This document shows positions 19,961 to 30,278 of a DNA stretch of 64,000 bases, one piece after another. Source of the DNA: Burkholderia sp. BCC0322. GTDB taxonomy: Bacteria; Pseudomonadota; Gammaproteobacteria; Burkholderiales; Burkholderiaceae. A model generated the notes under the pieces. It had not been told where the DNA came from and searched no databases. It worked only from the letters and a program-made list of their open reading frames with translations. How positions within the stretch are numbered: position 1 is the stretch's first letter; each line of letters starts with the position of its first letter. Where the stretch lies: assembly GCF_902833045.1 (NCBI RefSeq), contig NZ_CADFDU010000019.1, forward strand, positions 1 to 64,000, read 5' to 3'. The position numbers were made by a program, and so were the translations under genes.

Positions 19961-20744
19961 TCGCATGCAGCGTCAGGAAACGCTTGAGGATGCCGGACGA
20001 ATAGCTGCTCGCGATCGCCGACAGGAAGTGCGAGAACGACTGCGTCGCATGATCGTCGGCCGTGTCGGAGATCGTACGTACGAGCGCGAACGGCACGTCG
20101 TGCTCCGCACACACCTGCGCGATCGCGGCCCCTTCCATTTCGACCGCAAGCGCATCCGGCAATGCGTCACGCAGCGCGACGACCTCGCGCTCGCTCGACA
20201 CGAAGCGGTCGCCGCTGATGATGAGCCCCGTATGCTGCGTCGCACCGGCCAGGCCGAAGCGCGCGGCGAACTGCGCGCCCTCTTCCTCGACGAATTGCGC
20301 GCACGCGGCCCGCAGGCTCGCCGTCAGCGCCGCGTCGGTCGCGAAACGCGTGATGCCGAGCAGCGGCACCTCGTAGCGGGGAAAGAGCGGCGACGCATCG
20401 AGATCGTGCTGCAGCAGCGTATCGGCCACGACGACATCGCCGACGCGCACGGTGCGCGACACGCCACCCGCGACGCCGGTGAACACGACGCCCGCCACGC
20501 CGAACACGTGGATCAGCGCGCTGACCGTCGCGGCGGCCGCGACCTTGCCGACCCGTGCGAGCGTCACGACGCAGGTCGCGCCATGCACGGTGCCGACGTG
20601 ATAATCGCGACGGCCGAGCGTGACCGTCTTCATCGCGCCGTCGGCGCGCATCGCGGCGATCAGGTCGCCGAGTTCCTCGGGCAGCGCGGCCAGAATGCCG
20701 AGCGGACGAGCCACCGGCGTCGCAAAGTTGTCGATGCCCATCAT
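19947..20744 (-). CDS. 5'-methylthioadenosine/S-adenosylhomocysteine nucleosidase family protein
   Basis: This 265-aa phosphorylase-superfamily enzyme is expected to cleave adenine from methylthioadenosine or S-adenosylhomocysteine. GILAALPEELGDL, the glycine-rich GVVFTGVAGGVS, and DALAVEMEGAAIAQVC with a following VRTISDTAD match the active-site segments of the family. A 14-residue N-terminal extension precedes the usual start. The ATG-ATG start (20744/20741) overlaps the uvrD stop (ATGA), so translation is probably coupled. It may equally prefer other nucleosides or hopanoid precursors; the MTA/SAH call is from motif pattern only. Confidence 0.85.
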   Translation of the reverse strand: MMGIDNFATPVARPLGILAALPEELGDLIAAMRADGAMKTVTLGRRDYHVGTVHGATCVVTLARVGKVAAAATVSALIHVFGVAGVVFTGVAGGVSRTVRVGDVVVADTLLQHDLDASPLFPRYEVPLLGITRFATDAALTASLRAACAQFVEEEGAQFAARFGLAGATQHTGLIISGDRFVSSEREVVALRDALPDALAVEMEGAAIAQVCAEHDVPFALVRTISDTADDHATQSFSHFLSAIASSYSSGILKRFLTLHATTAA

Positions 20745-23104
20745 TCCACCGCCTGCAGTTTCGCGACCGCGAGCGCGAGCCACTTCTCGCCGTGCCGCTT
20801 GAATTTCACCTGCGCCTTCGCATCGGTGCCGTTGCCCTCGAGCGCGGTGACCGTGCCTTCGCCGAACTTGGTGTGGAACACCTGCTGGCCGACCCGGAAA
20901 CCGGCATCGGCCGCGCGCTGCTTGTCCGCGAACGCGGGCAGCGGTGCGGACACGGCCGGGTCGACGATCTGCTCGCGACTGCCGCCGCCCGGCCGCGCGA
21001 ACCAGTCGCGCCCGTACCCGGCGTTGTCCGATCGACCACCCCAGCGCGAACCGGCCTCGACCTTCGGCGTCAGCCACTTGAGCACGTGTTCGGGCAGCTC
21101 GTCGAAGAAGCGCGAGCGCACGTTGTAGCGCGTCTGGCCGTGCAGCATCCGGCTCTGTGCGAACGACAGGTAGAGCCGCTCCTTCGCGCGCGTGATCGCA
21201 ACGTACATCAGCCGGCGCTCTTCCTCGAGGCCATCCGATTCGAGCACGCTGTTCTCGTGCGGGAACAGCCCTTCCTCGAGCCCCGTGATGAACACGGCCG
21301 AGAATTCGAGCCCCTTCGCCGCGTGCACCGTCATCAGCTGCACCGCGTCCTGCCCGGCCTGGGCCTGGTTGTCGCCAGCCTCCAGTGACGCATGCGACAG
21401 GAAGCCGGCGAGCGGCGTCATCGTGTCGGGGTTCTGTGCCGGGTCGGCGGGCGATACCGGATCGAGCACGTCGAGCGCCGGATCGTCCGTCGCGGTGCCG
21501 AGCGCCGGCGCCGCGATCGCACCTGCGCGCAGCGGGATCGAGCGGGCCGGCGTGTCGAGCCCGTAGCCTTCCTCGGCAATGAACGCGGTGGCCGCGTTCA
21601 CCAGTTCCTGCAAGTTCTCGAGACGGTCCTGGCCTTCGCGCTCGCCCTGGTAGAAATCGGCAAGACCGCTGGCGCGCACGATGTGCTCGACGGTATCGGG
21701 CAGGTTCATGTGCTGCGTATCGGCGCGCATCTTCGCGACCAGGTTTGCGAACCCGCCGAGGCTCGTGCCGGCCTTGCCCGTCACGTACGGAATCGCGGCA
21801 GCCATCGAGCAGCCGTACAGGCGCGCGGCGTCGGCCAGTTGCTCGATCGAGCGCGCACCGATGCCGCGGGTCGGGAAATTCACGACGCGCACGAACGCGG
21901 TGTCGTCGTTCGGGTTGTCGATCAGGCGCAGGTACGCGAGCGCATGCTTCACTTCCTGGCGCTCGAAGAAGCGCAGGCCGCCGTACACGCGGTACGGGAT
22001 GCCCGACGACATCAGCGTGTGCTCGATCGAACGCGATTGCGCGTTGCTGCGGTACAGGACGGCCACTTCGCTGCGCGCCATCCCGGTGTTGATCAGCGAG
22101 CGGATCTCCTCGACGATCCAGCCGGCTTCCTGCGAATCGGTGCTCGCCTCGTACACGCGCACGGGCTCGCCGTGGCCCGCATCGGTGCGCAGGTTCTTGC
22201 CGAGGCGGTGCGCGTTGTTCGAGATCAGCTGGTTCGCCGCGTCGAGGATGTTGCCGTGCGACCGGTAGTTCTGCTCGAGCTTGATCAGGTTGCGCACGCG
22301 GAATTCGTTTTCGAAGTCGCGCATGTTGCCGACGTTCGCGCCGCGGAATGCGTAGATCGACTGGTCGTCGTCGCCGACCGCGAAGATCGCGTTCTGGCCG
22401 CCCGCGAGCATCTTGAGCCACGCGTACTGCAGCTTGTTGGTGTCCTGGAACTCGTCGACGAGGATGTGCTTGAAGCGCGCCTGGTAGTGCGCGCGCAGCG
22501 GCGCGTTGTACGCGAGCAGTTCGTAGCAGCGCAGCAGCAGCTCGGGGAAATCGACGACGCCCTCGCGCTGGCACTGCTGGTCGTAAGCCTGGTACAGCTC
22601 GACGAACTTGCGGTTGAAGTTGTCGGACGCGTCGACCTTGTCGGGACGCAGCCCCTGCTCCTTCGCGTTGTTGATGAAGTACTGCACGTTCTTCGGCGGG
22701 TACTTCTCGTCGTCGACGTTCGCCGCCTTCATCAGCCGCTTGATCGCGGACAGCTGGTCGGCCGTATCGAGGATCTGGAAGGTCTGCGGCAGGCCGGCGT
22801 CGCGCCAGTGCGTGCGCAGCATCCGGTTGCACAGGCCGTGGAACGTGCCGATCCACATTCCGCGCGTGTCGATCGGCATCATCGCCGACAGGCGCGCCAT
22901 CATCTCGCGCGCGGCCTTGTTCGTGAAGGTCACGGCGAGCACGGTGGGCGGCGATGCGTAGCCCTGCTGGATCAGCCACGCGATGCGGGTAATCAGCACG
23001 CGGGTCTTGCCGCTGCCCGCCCCTGCGAGGATCAGCGCCGGTTCGTTCGGCAACGTGACGGCGGCGAGTTGTTCGGGGTTCAGATTGGCGAGCAGATCGG
23101 GCAT
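20741..23104 (-). CDS. uvrD: DNA helicase II (UvrD/PcrA type)
   Basis: This 787-aa superfamily 1A helicase works in nucleotide-excision and mismatch repair. Helicase motifs appear in order: LILAGAGSGKTRVL (Walker A, motif I), AVTFTNKAAREM (Ia), LVDEFQDTN (II), VGDDDQSIYAFRGA (III), LEQNYRS (IV), VMTVHAAKGLEF-like LMTVHAAKGLEF (V) and MYVAITRAKERL (VI). The C-terminus has the short UvrD-type Tudor-like end (GQQVFHTKFGEGTVTALEG). Start ATG 23104 gives MPDLLANLNPEQLAAV, matching the family. Upstream lies a minus-strand TATAAT. Confidence 0.96.
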   Translation of the reverse strand: MPDLLANLNPEQLAAVTLPNEPALILAGAGSGKTRVLITRIAWLIQQGYASPPTVLAVTFTNKAAREMMARLSAMMPIDTRGMWIGTFHGLCNRMLRTHWRDAGLPQTFQILDTADQLSAIKRLMKAANVDDEKYPPKNVQYFINNAKEQGLRPDKVDASDNFNRKFVELYQAYDQQCQREGVVDFPELLLRCYELLAYNAPLRAHYQARFKHILVDEFQDTNKLQYAWLKMLAGGQNAIFAVGDDDQSIYAFRGANVGNMRDFENEFRVRNLIKLEQNYRSHGNILDAANQLISNNAHRLGKNLRTDAGHGEPVRVYEASTDSQEAGWIVEEIRSLINTGMARSEVAVLYRSNAQSRSIEHTLMSSGIPYRVYGGLRFFERQEVKHALAYLRLIDNPNDDTAFVRVVNFPTRGIGARSIEQLADAARLYGCSMAAAIPYVTGKAGTSLGGFANLVAKMRADTQHMNLPDTVEHIVRASGLADFYQGEREGQDRLENLQELVNAATAFIAEEGYGLDTPARSIPLRAGAIAAPALGTATDDPALDVLDPVSPADPAQNPDTMTPLAGFLSHASLEAGDNQAQAGQDAVQLMTVHAAKGLEFSAVFITGLEEGLFPHENSVLESDGLEEERRLMYVAITRAKERLYLSFAQSRMLHGQTRYNVRSRFFDELPEHVLKWLTPKVEAGSRWGGRSDNAGYGRDWFARPGGGSREQIVDPAVSAPLPAFADKQRAADAGFRVGQQVFHTKFGEGTVTALEGNGTDAKAQVKFKRHGEKWLALAVAKLQAVE

Positions 23105-23143
23105 GGAGCGGCAGCGAACGGGCGAGAAAAATGCGGACCCGAC

Positions 23144-23149
23144 ATTATA
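23144..23149 (-). promoter_or_regulatory. Candidate -10 element for uvrD
   Basis: On the minus strand this is an exact TATAAT, 39 bases upstream of the uvrD start. It is one of two back-to-back -10 elements in the uvrD-valS gap. Confidence 0.5.
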
Positions 23150-23275
23150 AGTCGGCCGCGCGATGCTGTTCCCGATCCGTTCGACAGCAAGTTGCAAGCG
23201 CGTCGCAGGCACGCTGCGGCCGCGTCGCGACGGGCCCGCGCCGGCAACGCGATGGCTGGTGGATGTGCATCCATT

Positions 23276-23281
23276 TATAAT
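23276..23281 (+). promoter_or_regulatory. Candidate -10 element for valS
   Basis: An exact TATAAT lies 47 bases upstream of the valS start. The -35 at 17 bases (TGGCTG) is poor. I see no T-box leader, as expected for this group. Confidence 0.5.
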
Positions 23282-23328
23282 CGTCGGATTCGGCATCCAA
23301 TTCACGCATTTTTCGGCAGATTTCCAAC

Positions 23329-26196
23329 ATGAGCGACAACACGCTTGCGAAGAGCTTCGAGCCCCACACCATCGAGTCCCAATGGGGGCCGGAGTGGGAA
23401 AAGCGCGGCTATGCGGCCCCGGCCTTCGATCCGGCCCGCCCCGATTTCTCGATCCAGTTGCCGCCGCCGAACGTGACGGGCACGTTGCACATGGGCCACG
23501 CGTTCAACCAGACGATCATGGACGGCCTCACCCGCTACCACCGGATGCTCGGCGAGAACACCCTGTGGGTGCCCGGCACCGACCACGCGGGGATCGCAAC
23601 CCAGATCGTCGTCGAGCGCCAGCTCGACGCACAGGGCGTGTCGCGCCACGACCTCGGCCGCGAGAAGTTCGTCGAGCGCGTGTGGGAATGGAAGGAAAAA
23701 TCCGGTTCGACGATCACCGGCCAGGTGCGCCGCCTCGGCGCGTCGCCCGACTGGTCGCGCGAATACTTCACGATGGACGACAAGATGTCGGCCGCCGTGC
23801 GCGACGTGTTCGTCACGCTCTATGAACAGGGCCTGATCTATCGCGGCAAGCGCCTCGTCAACTGGGATCCGGTGCTGCTGACCGCCGTGTCGGACCTCGA
23901 AGTCGTGAGCGAAGAGGAAAACGGCCACCTGTGGCACATCCGCTACCCGCTCGTCGATGGCTCGGGTTCGCTGACCGTTGCAACGACGCGCCCGGAAACG
24001 ATGCTCGGCGACGTCGCGCTGATGGTCCACCCGGAAGACGAGCGCTACGCACACCTGATCGGCAAGCTCGTCACGCTGCCGCTGACGGGCCGCGAGATCC
24101 CGGTGATCGCGGACGACTACGTCGACCGCGAGTTCGGCACGGGCGTCGTGAAGGTCACGCCGGCGCACGACTTCAACGACTACCAGGTCGGCCAGCGCCA
24201 CAAGCTCGCACCGATCGAGATCCTGACGCTCGACGCGAAGATCAACGACAACGGCCCCGAGCAGTATCGCGGCCTCGACCGCTTCGACGCGCGCAAGGCG
24301 ATCGTCGCCGACCTCGATGCGCAGGGCTTCCTCGACTCGGTGAAGCCGCACAAGCTGATGGTGCCGCGCGGCGACCGCACGGGCGTCGTGATCGAGCCGA
24401 TGCTGACCGACCAGTGGTTCGTGGCGATGACGAAGCCGGCGCCGGAAGGCACGTTCAATCCCGGCAAGTCGATCACGGAAACGTCGCTCGACGTCGTGCG
24501 CAGCGGCCAGATCAAGTTCGTCCCGGAAAACTGGACGACCACCTATTACCAATGGCTCGAGAACATCCAGGACTGGTGCATCTCGCGCCAGCTGTGGTGG
24601 GGCCACCAGATTCCCGCATGGTACGGCGAGAACGGCGAGGTGTTCGTCGCGCGCCACGAGGAAGAAGCGCGCGCGCAGGCTGCCGCGAAGGGTTACACGG
24701 GTGCGCTGAAGCGCGACGAAGACGTGCTCGACACGTGGTTCTCGTCGGCGCTCGTGCCGTTCTCGTCGCTCGGCTGGCCGAACGAAACGCCTGAGCTGAA
24801 GCACTTCCTGCCGTCGTCGGTGCTCGTCACGGGCTTCGACATCATCTTCTTCTGGGTCGCCCGGATGGTGATGATGACCACGCACTTCACGGGCAAGGTG
24901 CCGTTCCACACCGTCTACGTGCACGGCCTCGTGCGCGACGCGGAAGGCCAGAAGATGTCGAAGAGCAAGGGCAACACGCTCGACCCGATCGACATCGTCG
25001 ACGGCATCGACCTCGACACGCTGGTCGCGAAGCGCACGACGGGCCTGATGAATCCGAAGCAGGCCGCGACGATCGAGAAGAAGACGCGCAAGGAATTCCC
25101 GGACGGCATCGCCGCGTTCGGCACCGACGCGCTGCGCTTCACGATGGCGTCGATGGCGACGCTCGGTCGCAACGTGAACTTCGACCTCGCGCGCTGCGAA
25201 GGCTATCGTAACTTCTGCAACAAGCTGTGGAACGCCACGCGCTTCGTGCTGATGAACTGCGAAGGTCACGACTGCGGCAGCGACAAGCCGGAAGTCTGCG
25301 GCGCGGGCGATTGCGGCCCGGGCGGCTACCTCGACTTCTCGGCGGCCGACCGCTGGATCGTGTCGCTGCTGCAGCGCACGGAGGCCGACATCGCGAAGGG
25401 CTTCGCCGATTACCGCTTCGACAACATCGCAAGCAGCATCTACAAGTTCGTGTGGGACGAGTACTGCGACTGGTATCTCGAACTCGCGAAGGTGCAGATC
25501 CAGAACGGCACGCCGGAACAACAGCGCGCGACGCGCCGCACGCTGCTGCGCGTGCTCGAAACGGTGCTGCGCCTCGCGCACCCGGTCATCCCGTTCATCA
25601 CCGAAGCACTCTGGCAGAAGGTCGCGCCGCTCGCGGGCCGCTATCCGCAGGGCAAGGCCGACGGCGAAGCGTCGCTGATGACGCAGGCGTACCCGATCGC
25701 GAACCTGCAGAAGATCGACGAAGCGTCGGAGCAATGGGTGGCCGACCTGAAGGCGATCGTCGACGCGTGCCGCAACCTGCGCGGCGAGATGAACCTGTCG
25801 CCGGCCACCAAGGTGCCGCTGCTCGCAGCCGGCGATGCCGAGCGCCTGCGCTCTTTCGCACCGTACGTTCAGGCCCTCGCGCGCCTGTCGGAAGTGCAGA
25901 TCCTCGCGGACGAAGCGACGCTCGACAAGGAAGCGCACGGTGCGCCGATTGCGATCGTCGGGCCGAACAAGCTGGTGCTGAAGGTCGAGATCGACGTCGC
26001 GGCCGAACGCGAGCGCCTGTCGAAGGAGATCACGCGCCTGACGGGCGAGATCGCGAAGTGCAATGCGAAGCTCGGCAACGAGGCATTCGTCGCGAAAGCG
26101 CCGCCAGCCGTGGTCGAACAGGAACAAAGGCGCGTGGCGGAATTCCAGAGCACGCTCGAGAAACTGCGCGCGCAGCTCGATCGGTTGCCTGCGTAA
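23329..26196 (+). CDS. valS: Valyl-tRNA synthetase
   Basis: This 955-aa class I synthetase charges tRNA-Val. The HIGH-type motif is in [17 protein letters not shown] (residues about 45-61) and the KMSKS motif in [14 protein letters not shown] (about 542-555). The editing domain (CP1) lies between, with [10 protein letters not shown] and the [15 protein letters not shown] segment. The last 65 residues form the C-terminal coiled-coil arm ([20 protein letters not shown]). Length is normal. ATG 23329 begins [10 protein letters not shown]. Confidence 0.97.
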   Translation: MSDNTLAKSFEPHTIESQWGPEWEKRGYAAPAFDPARPDFSIQLPPPNVTGTLHMGHAFNQTIMDGLTRYHRMLGENTLWVPGTDHAGIATQIVVERQLDAQGVSRHDLGREKFVERVWEWKEKSGSTITGQVRRLGASPDWSREYFTMDDKMSAAVRDVFVTLYEQGLIYRGKRLVNWDPVLLTAVSDLEVVSEEENGHLWHIRYPLVDGSGSLTVATTRPETMLGDVALMVHPEDERYAHLIGKLVTLPLTGREIPVIADDYVDREFGTGVVKVTPAHDFNDYQVGQRHKLAPIEILTLDAKINDNGPEQYRGLDRFDARKAIVADLDAQGFLDSVKPHKLMVPRGDRTGVVIEPMLTDQWFVAMTKPAPEGTFNPGKSITETSLDVVRSGQIKFVPENWTTTYYQWLENIQDWCISRQLWWGHQIPAWYGENGEVFVARHEEEARAQAAAKGYTGALKRDEDVLDTWFSSALVPFSSLGWPNETPELKHFLPSSVLVTGFDIIFFWVARMVMMTTHFTGKVPFHTVYVHGLVRDAEGQKMSKSKGNTLDPIDIVDGIDLDTLVAKRTTGLMNPKQAATIEKKTRKEFPDGIAAFGTDALRFTMASMATLGRNVNFDLARCEGYRNFCNKLWNATRFVLMNCEGHDCGSDKPEVCGAGDCGPGGYLDFSAADRWIVSLLQRTEADIAKGFADYRFDNIASSIYKFVWDEYCDWYLELAKVQIQNGTPEQQRATRRTLLRVLETVLRLAHPVIPFITEALWQKVAPLAGRYPQGKADGEASLMTQAYPIANLQKIDEASEQWVADLKAIVDACRNLRGEMNLSPATKVPLLAAGDAERLRSFAPYVQALARLSEVQILADEATLDKEAHGAPIAIVGPNKLVLKVEIDVAAERERLSKEITRLTGEIAKCNAKLGNEAFVAKAPPAVVEQEQRRVAEFQSTLEKLRAQLDRLPA

Positions 26197-26222
26197 CAAA
26201 CCGTAAGGTCGTTTGCGTTCAC

Positions 26223-26228
26223 TATAAT
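26223..26228 (+). promoter_or_regulatory. Candidate -10 element for galU
   Basis: An exact TATAAT lies 55 bases upstream of galU in the 87-base gap after valS. A matching -35 is not evident, but the placement suggests galU has its own promoter. Confidence 0.5.
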
Positions 26229-26283
26229 GCAGACGTGAACATAGACCGTCTGACAAGTCGATTACAGGAATAAAGGTTCGATC

Positions 26284-27168
26284 ATGCTGAAAGTTACCAA
26301 GGCGGTGTTCCCCGTTGCTGGTCTTGGCACGCGGTTCCTGCCGGCAACGAAAGCGAGCCCGAAGGAAATGCTGCCGGTCGTCGACAAGCCGCTGATCCAG
26401 TACGCCGTAGAGGAAGCGATCGCCGCCGGCATCACCGAGATGATCTTCGTCACCGGGCGCAGCAAGCGCGCGATCGAGGACCACTTCGACAAGTCGTACG
26501 AGATCGAGGCCGAACTCGAGGCCCGCGGCAAGGCAAAGCTGCTCGAGCTCGTGCGCAGCATCAAGCCGAGCCATGTCGACTGCTTCTACGTGCGCCAGCC
26601 GGAAGCGCTCGGCCTCGGTCATGCGGTGCTGTGCGCGGAAAAGCTCGTGGCCGACAACCCGTTCGCGGTGATCCTCGCCGACGACCTGCTCGACGGCAAC
26701 CCGCCCGTGATGAAGCAGATGGTCGACGTGTTCGACCACTATCACAGCTCGGTGATCGGCGTCGAAGAGATCCCGCCGTCGGAGACGAAGTCGTACGGGA
26801 TCGTCGACGGCAAGGAGTGGGAAGAGTCGATCGTCAAGATGTCGGCGATCGTCGAGAAGCCGGCACCGGAAGTCGCGCCGTCGAACCTCGGCGTGGTCGG
26901 CCGCTACATCCTGAAGCCGCGGATCTTCGAGCACCTGCGCGCGCTGAAGCCCGGCGCGGGCGGCGAGCTGCAGCTCACCGACGCGATCCAGGCGCTGCTC
27001 GCCGATGAGCAAGTGCTGGCCTACAAGTACCAGGGCACGCGCTACGACTGCGGCAGCAAGCTCGGCTACCTGAAGGCGACGGTCGAATTCGCGCTGCGGC
27101 ACGCGGAAGTCGGTGTGGAGTTCGACGCGTACCTGCGCGCACGCGGCGGCGCACACCCGGCCGACTGA
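26284..27168 (+). CDS. galU: UTP-glucose-1-phosphate uridylyltransferase
   Basis: This 294-aa nucleotidyltransferase makes UDP-glucose for lipopolysaccharide, exopolysaccharide and trehalose synthesis. The nucleotide-binding signature is [20 protein letters not shown] (residues 8-27), followed by [33 protein letters not shown] and [10 protein letters not shown] contain the sugar- and metal-binding residues. Length is normal for bacterial GalU. It stands alone, with its own likely promoter after valS and a convergent lipoprotein gene downstream. Confidence 0.96.
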   Translation: MLKVTKAVFPVAGLGTRFLPATKASPKEMLPVVDKPLIQYAVEEAIAAGITEMIFVTGRSKRAIEDHFDKSYEIEAELEARGKAKLLELVRSIKPSHVDCFYVRQPEALGLGHAVLCAEKLVADNPFAVILADDLLDGNPPVMKQMVDVFDHYHSSVIGVEEIPPSETKSYGIVDGKEWEESIVKMSAIVEKPAPEVAPSNLGVVGRYILKPRIFEHLRALKPGAGGELQLTDAIQALLADEQVLAYKYQGTRYDCGSKLGYLKATVEFALRHAEVGVEFDAYLRARGGAHPAD

Positions 27169-27231
27169 CCGCGGCAAGGGTACGAGGGCTCACTCCGGCG
27201 AGCCCGCCCTCACCTCATCGGCCGCCGACGC

Positions 27232-27843
27232 TCAGCGCGCGTCGGCCGGCTTCACCGAGACGACGCCCGGCATCGCGCCCGCGTCGTCTTTTTTCGTCTT
27301 GACGAGCCAGCCGCCGCCGCCGAACGGCACCTTCGCGAGCGCGCTCTTCACGAGCGCCGGCGCGGCCTGCTGCGTGCCGGGATCGCGATCGCGCAGCGCG
27401 GCCGATACGCGGTAGACGTCGACACCCGATTTCGCGTCGACGAAGCGCAGCGTCAGCACATGGCGATACACGCGGCCCATGAACGGCAGCGCAAATGGCG
27501 CCGGCCCGTCGACCGTCACGCATGCGCTGCTCGCGGCACCGCACCCGTCGGCGCTCGCCGCGACCGAGGCCGGCTGCGTCGCATACGCGATCGACAACCG
27601 GTAGCGCGCGGCCGCGAGCGGCCTCGCATCGAAGCCGCGGTGCGCGAGTTCGTCGCGCACAAGCGTCTCGATCTGCCGGTATTCGGCATCATTGGCCTGC
27701 GCGGCCGTTCGCACGAAATCGTAGCTGTGCGCATCGGATGCGAACGCGTTCGGCTGCCCGAGCGCGCTCACGCCGCTCGTCACGCCGGCGCAACCCGTCA
27801 ACAGCGACGCCGCCAGCGCGGTCGCTGCCCATTCCTTTCTCAT
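27232..27843 (-). CDS. Probable DUF4136-type lipoprotein
   Basis: This 203-aa protein starts MRKEWAATALAASLLTGC, a lipoprotein signal with Cys18 as the lipidated residue. The mature part (YDFVRTAAQANDAEYRQIET, then DELAHRGFDARPLAAARYRL) resembles the DUF4136 fold of periplasmic lipoproteins of unknown function. ATG 27843 has GGGGAAAGC upstream; a TTG four codons earlier is less likely. It lies 37 bases after the CHASE2 kinase gene on the same strand, so it is probably the last gene of the sensory operon. Confidence 0.75.
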   Translation of the reverse strand: MRKEWAATALAASLLTGCAGVTSGVSALGQPNAFASDAHSYDFVRTAAQANDAEYRQIETLVRDELAHRGFDARPLAAARYRLSIAYATQPASVAASADGCGAASSACVTVDGPAPFALPFMGRVYRHVLTLRFVDAKSGVDVYRVSAALRDRDPGTQQAAPALVKSALAKVPFGGGGWLVKTKKDDAGAMPGVVSVKPADAR

Positions 27844-27880
27844 GGCTTTCCCCAAATGCCTGCCGTCGCGCCCGGCCCTG

Positions 27881-30268
27881 TCAGGCGGACGGCTCGTCGA
27901 TCGCGGGCAGCGACACCGTCACCGCGGTGCCGACACCCACCACGCTGTCGACCGACACGCTGCCCCCATGGCGCGTGACGACCGTCTTCACGAATGCCAT
28001 GCCGAGCCCGGAACCCGGGATTTCGGGCCGCTCGCCGGCATGGAATCGCTTGAAACGCTCGAACAGATGCCGCTGATCTTCCGGCGCAATGCCGTATCCC
28101 TGATCGCGAATCGTACAGAACATCCGTTTCGACGCGTGCTCGACCGCTAGCGTACACGTGATCACGGTAGCAGACGGGCTGTATTTGACTGCGTTGTTCA
28201 GCAGGTTCACGAACGCGCGCGTGATCAGCGAGCGGTCCGCGCGCACCCAGCACATGTCGGTGCCAACCTCGGTGTCGATGCGGATGTGCTTCGCTTGCGC
28301 CTGCGGCCACACCTCGTCGCTCGCATCGATCAGCACGTCGACGAGGCTCGTCACCTCGAGCTGGTACGCCTGCGACTCCGCGCGCGCCAACTGCACGAAC
28401 TCGTCGGCGAGCGACAGTGCACGGTGCGCGTAGCGCTCGATCCGCGCAAGCAGCTCGCGCATCGCGTCGGTCTCGCAGCGATCGCGCTCGATCTCGACGA
28501 GCGCGAGGATCGACGACTGCGGCGAGCGCATGTCGTGCGACAGCAGGTGCAGCGCTTCCTCGCGATGCCGCTCGGCCGCGTGCAGCTCGGTGACGTCGAC
28601 GAGGCCGGCAATCCAGCCCGTCACGCGGCCCTGTGCGTTCGTGCATGCGGCGTAGCGTAACAGATGGTCGAGCCCGTCTCGGTCGCGCACCTCGATGCCG
28701 CGCGCCATCGCGTCGTGCTCGGCCTCGAGCGTCGGGTCGAGCACGGCCGGCCAGTGCTCGCGGATCGCCGCATCGTGTTCGGCGTTGCCGTCGACGGTCT
28801 TCATGAACGTCAGCTCGCCGAGCGCGGTGCGCAGCGGCCGCCCTTCCGGCAGCGGCAGCGCGAGCCGCGACCCGTAGCGCTTCGCCGCATGGTTCGCGAT
28901 CAGCACGGTACCGGCCAGGTCGGTCACGAAGATCGGCTCGGGCATGCTGTCGAGGCTGTCCCACACGAAGCGCTTCATGTCCTGCACGCGCTGCGCGGCT
29001 TGCGCCATCAGCGCCATCTGCCGCTCGAGCACGTCGCCGCCGACGTCGCGCGTGCGCGGCGCCTCGGGCAGCAGGTGCGGCTCGTCGGCGAGCCGCTGCA
29101 GTTCGCGGCGCAGGTACGACATCGTCATTTCCAGGCGCCGCCAGTTCCAGATCGGGTAGACGGCGATCAGCCCGAAGATCGCGGGCGCCGGCGACAGCCA
29201 GACGCGCGCCTCGAACAGCAGCGCCATGCTCGCGACGACCGAGAGCGCGGCAAGGCTCAGCGTCAGCAGCAGCGAGCGCCACGGCGACAGCATCAGGAAG
29301 CCGCCCAGCAGCGCGGCGAGCGGCAGCAGTGACGCGGCGAACAACCCCGCGCGCGACGCCGGCGAGATCGCACTGCCGGTCGCCAGCATGTCGAGCACGT
29401 TGGCATGGATATACACGCCGGCGAGCGGCCCGAATTCGCCGGACACGGGCGTGGCGAACCGGTCGTACAGCCCCGAAGCCGTCACGCCGACGACGACGAT
29501 CTTGCCGCGCAGCGCATCGGGTTTCACGCGCCCTTCGAGCACGTCGTCGAACGACAGTGTCGGATACGCGGGCGTATTGCGGCTGAACGGGATCAGGTAG
29601 CGCCCTTCGTCGGCCGCGTCGCGCGACAGGTCGTGCGCGTTCGCGCCCGGCGCGCCGCCGACCGGATGCAGCCGGCCGGCCTGGATCGCGCGGTAGACGG
29701 GCACCATCAGTTGCGGCCAGCGCACCCGGCCGTCGCTTTCGAACAGCGCGACGCTGCGTACGATGCCGTCGGGATCGACTTCGAGGTTGATGTGACCGAG
29801 CCCCGTCGCGCGCGCGGCGAGCGCGGCCACCGGCGGCTCGACGGTCCGCGAGCCGTCGGCCTGCTCGGGGCTCAGCAGCACCGGCAGGAAGGTCGGCACG
29901 CGGCTCATCGCGTCCGCGAACGCGCGATCTTCCGGCGACGGTTCGGTGAACAGCACGTCGTAGACGACGGCGGCCGGTTGCGCGCGCGCCAGCGTGTCGA
30001 GCAGCCGCGCATGCACGTCGCGCGACCACGGCCAGCGGCCGAGCGCGGACACGCTCTGGTTGTCGATGTCGACGACGACCACGTCGGGTGACAACGGCAG
30101 GCTGCGCAGCATCAGCAGCCGGTCGTAGAGCAGCCCGTCGACGCTGGCCGACAGCCTGCCGAGCGCGCACGCGAGGATCACCGCGATCCCGAGGCAGCCG
30201 ATCGCGATCCATTCGATCAGGAAGCGGCGGCCGAGGTGCCGCCGCGGGGAAACGGAATCGGGTTTCAT
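27881..30268 (-). CDS. CHASE2-domain sensor histidine kinase
   Basis: This 795-aa inner-membrane kinase has TM1 at about 17-37, a periplasmic CHASE2 sensor (about 38-300, with PDVVVVDIDNQSVSALGRWPW-type opening), three closely spaced helices (about 307-375), a PAS-like region (about 430-560), a HisKA dimerisation domain with the phosphorylated His578 in LLSHDMRSP, and an ATPase domain with NLLNNAVKYS (688-697), DQGYGIA (722-728) and GSGLGMAF (752-759). It starts 10 bases after the LysM-FecR gene, so it is co-transcribed with its probable partner response regulator. The CHASE2 ligand is unknown. Confidence 0.93.
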   Translation of the reverse strand: MKPDSVSPRRHLGRRFLIEWIAIGCLGIAVILACALGRLSASVDGLLYDRLLMLRSLPLSPDVVVVDIDNQSVSALGRWPWSRDVHARLLDTLARAQPAAVVYDVLFTEPSPEDRAFADAMSRVPTFLPVLLSPEQADGSRTVEPPVAALAARATGLGHINLEVDPDGIVRSVALFESDGRVRWPQLMVPVYRAIQAGRLHPVGGAPGANAHDLSRDAADEGRYLIPFSRNTPAYPTLSFDDVLEGRVKPDALRGKIVVVGVTASGLYDRFATPVSGEFGPLAGVYIHANVLDMLATGSAISPASRAGLFAASLLPLAALLGGFLMLSPWRSLLLTLSLAALSVVASMALLFEARVWLSPAPAIFGLIAVYPIWNWRRLEMTMSYLRRELQRLADEPHLLPEAPRTRDVGGDVLERQMALMAQAAQRVQDMKRFVWDSLDSMPEPIFVTDLAGTVLIANHAAKRYGSRLALPLPEGRPLRTALGELTFMKTVDGNAEHDAAIREHWPAVLDPTLEAEHDAMARGIEVRDRDGLDHLLRYAACTNAQGRVTGWIAGLVDVTELHAAERHREEALHLLSHDMRSPQSSILALVEIERDRCETDAMRELLARIERYAHRALSLADEFVQLARAESQAYQLEVTSLVDVLIDASDEVWPQAQAKHIRIDTEVGTDMCWVRADRSLITRAFVNLLNNAVKYSPSATVITCTLAVEHASKRMFCTIRDQGYGIAPEDQRHLFERFKRFHAGERPEIPGSGLGMAFVKTVVTRHGGSVSVDSVVGVGTAVTVSLPAIDEPSA

Positions 30269-30278
30269 GCGCCGCAGA

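Noticed and set aside
19947-22979. A single 1010-codon frame joining uvrD antisense-frame sequence to the nucleosidase
   Set aside because: Only the last 265 codons are protein-like; the upstream part is the wrong frame of uvrD. The nucleosidase starts at 20744.
23302-27177. A 1291-codon open frame on the minus strand opposite valS and galU
   Set aside because: It is an antisense shadow produced by GC-rich codon bias; its translation is Arg/His/Asp-rich with no domain, while valS and galU are certain on the other strand.
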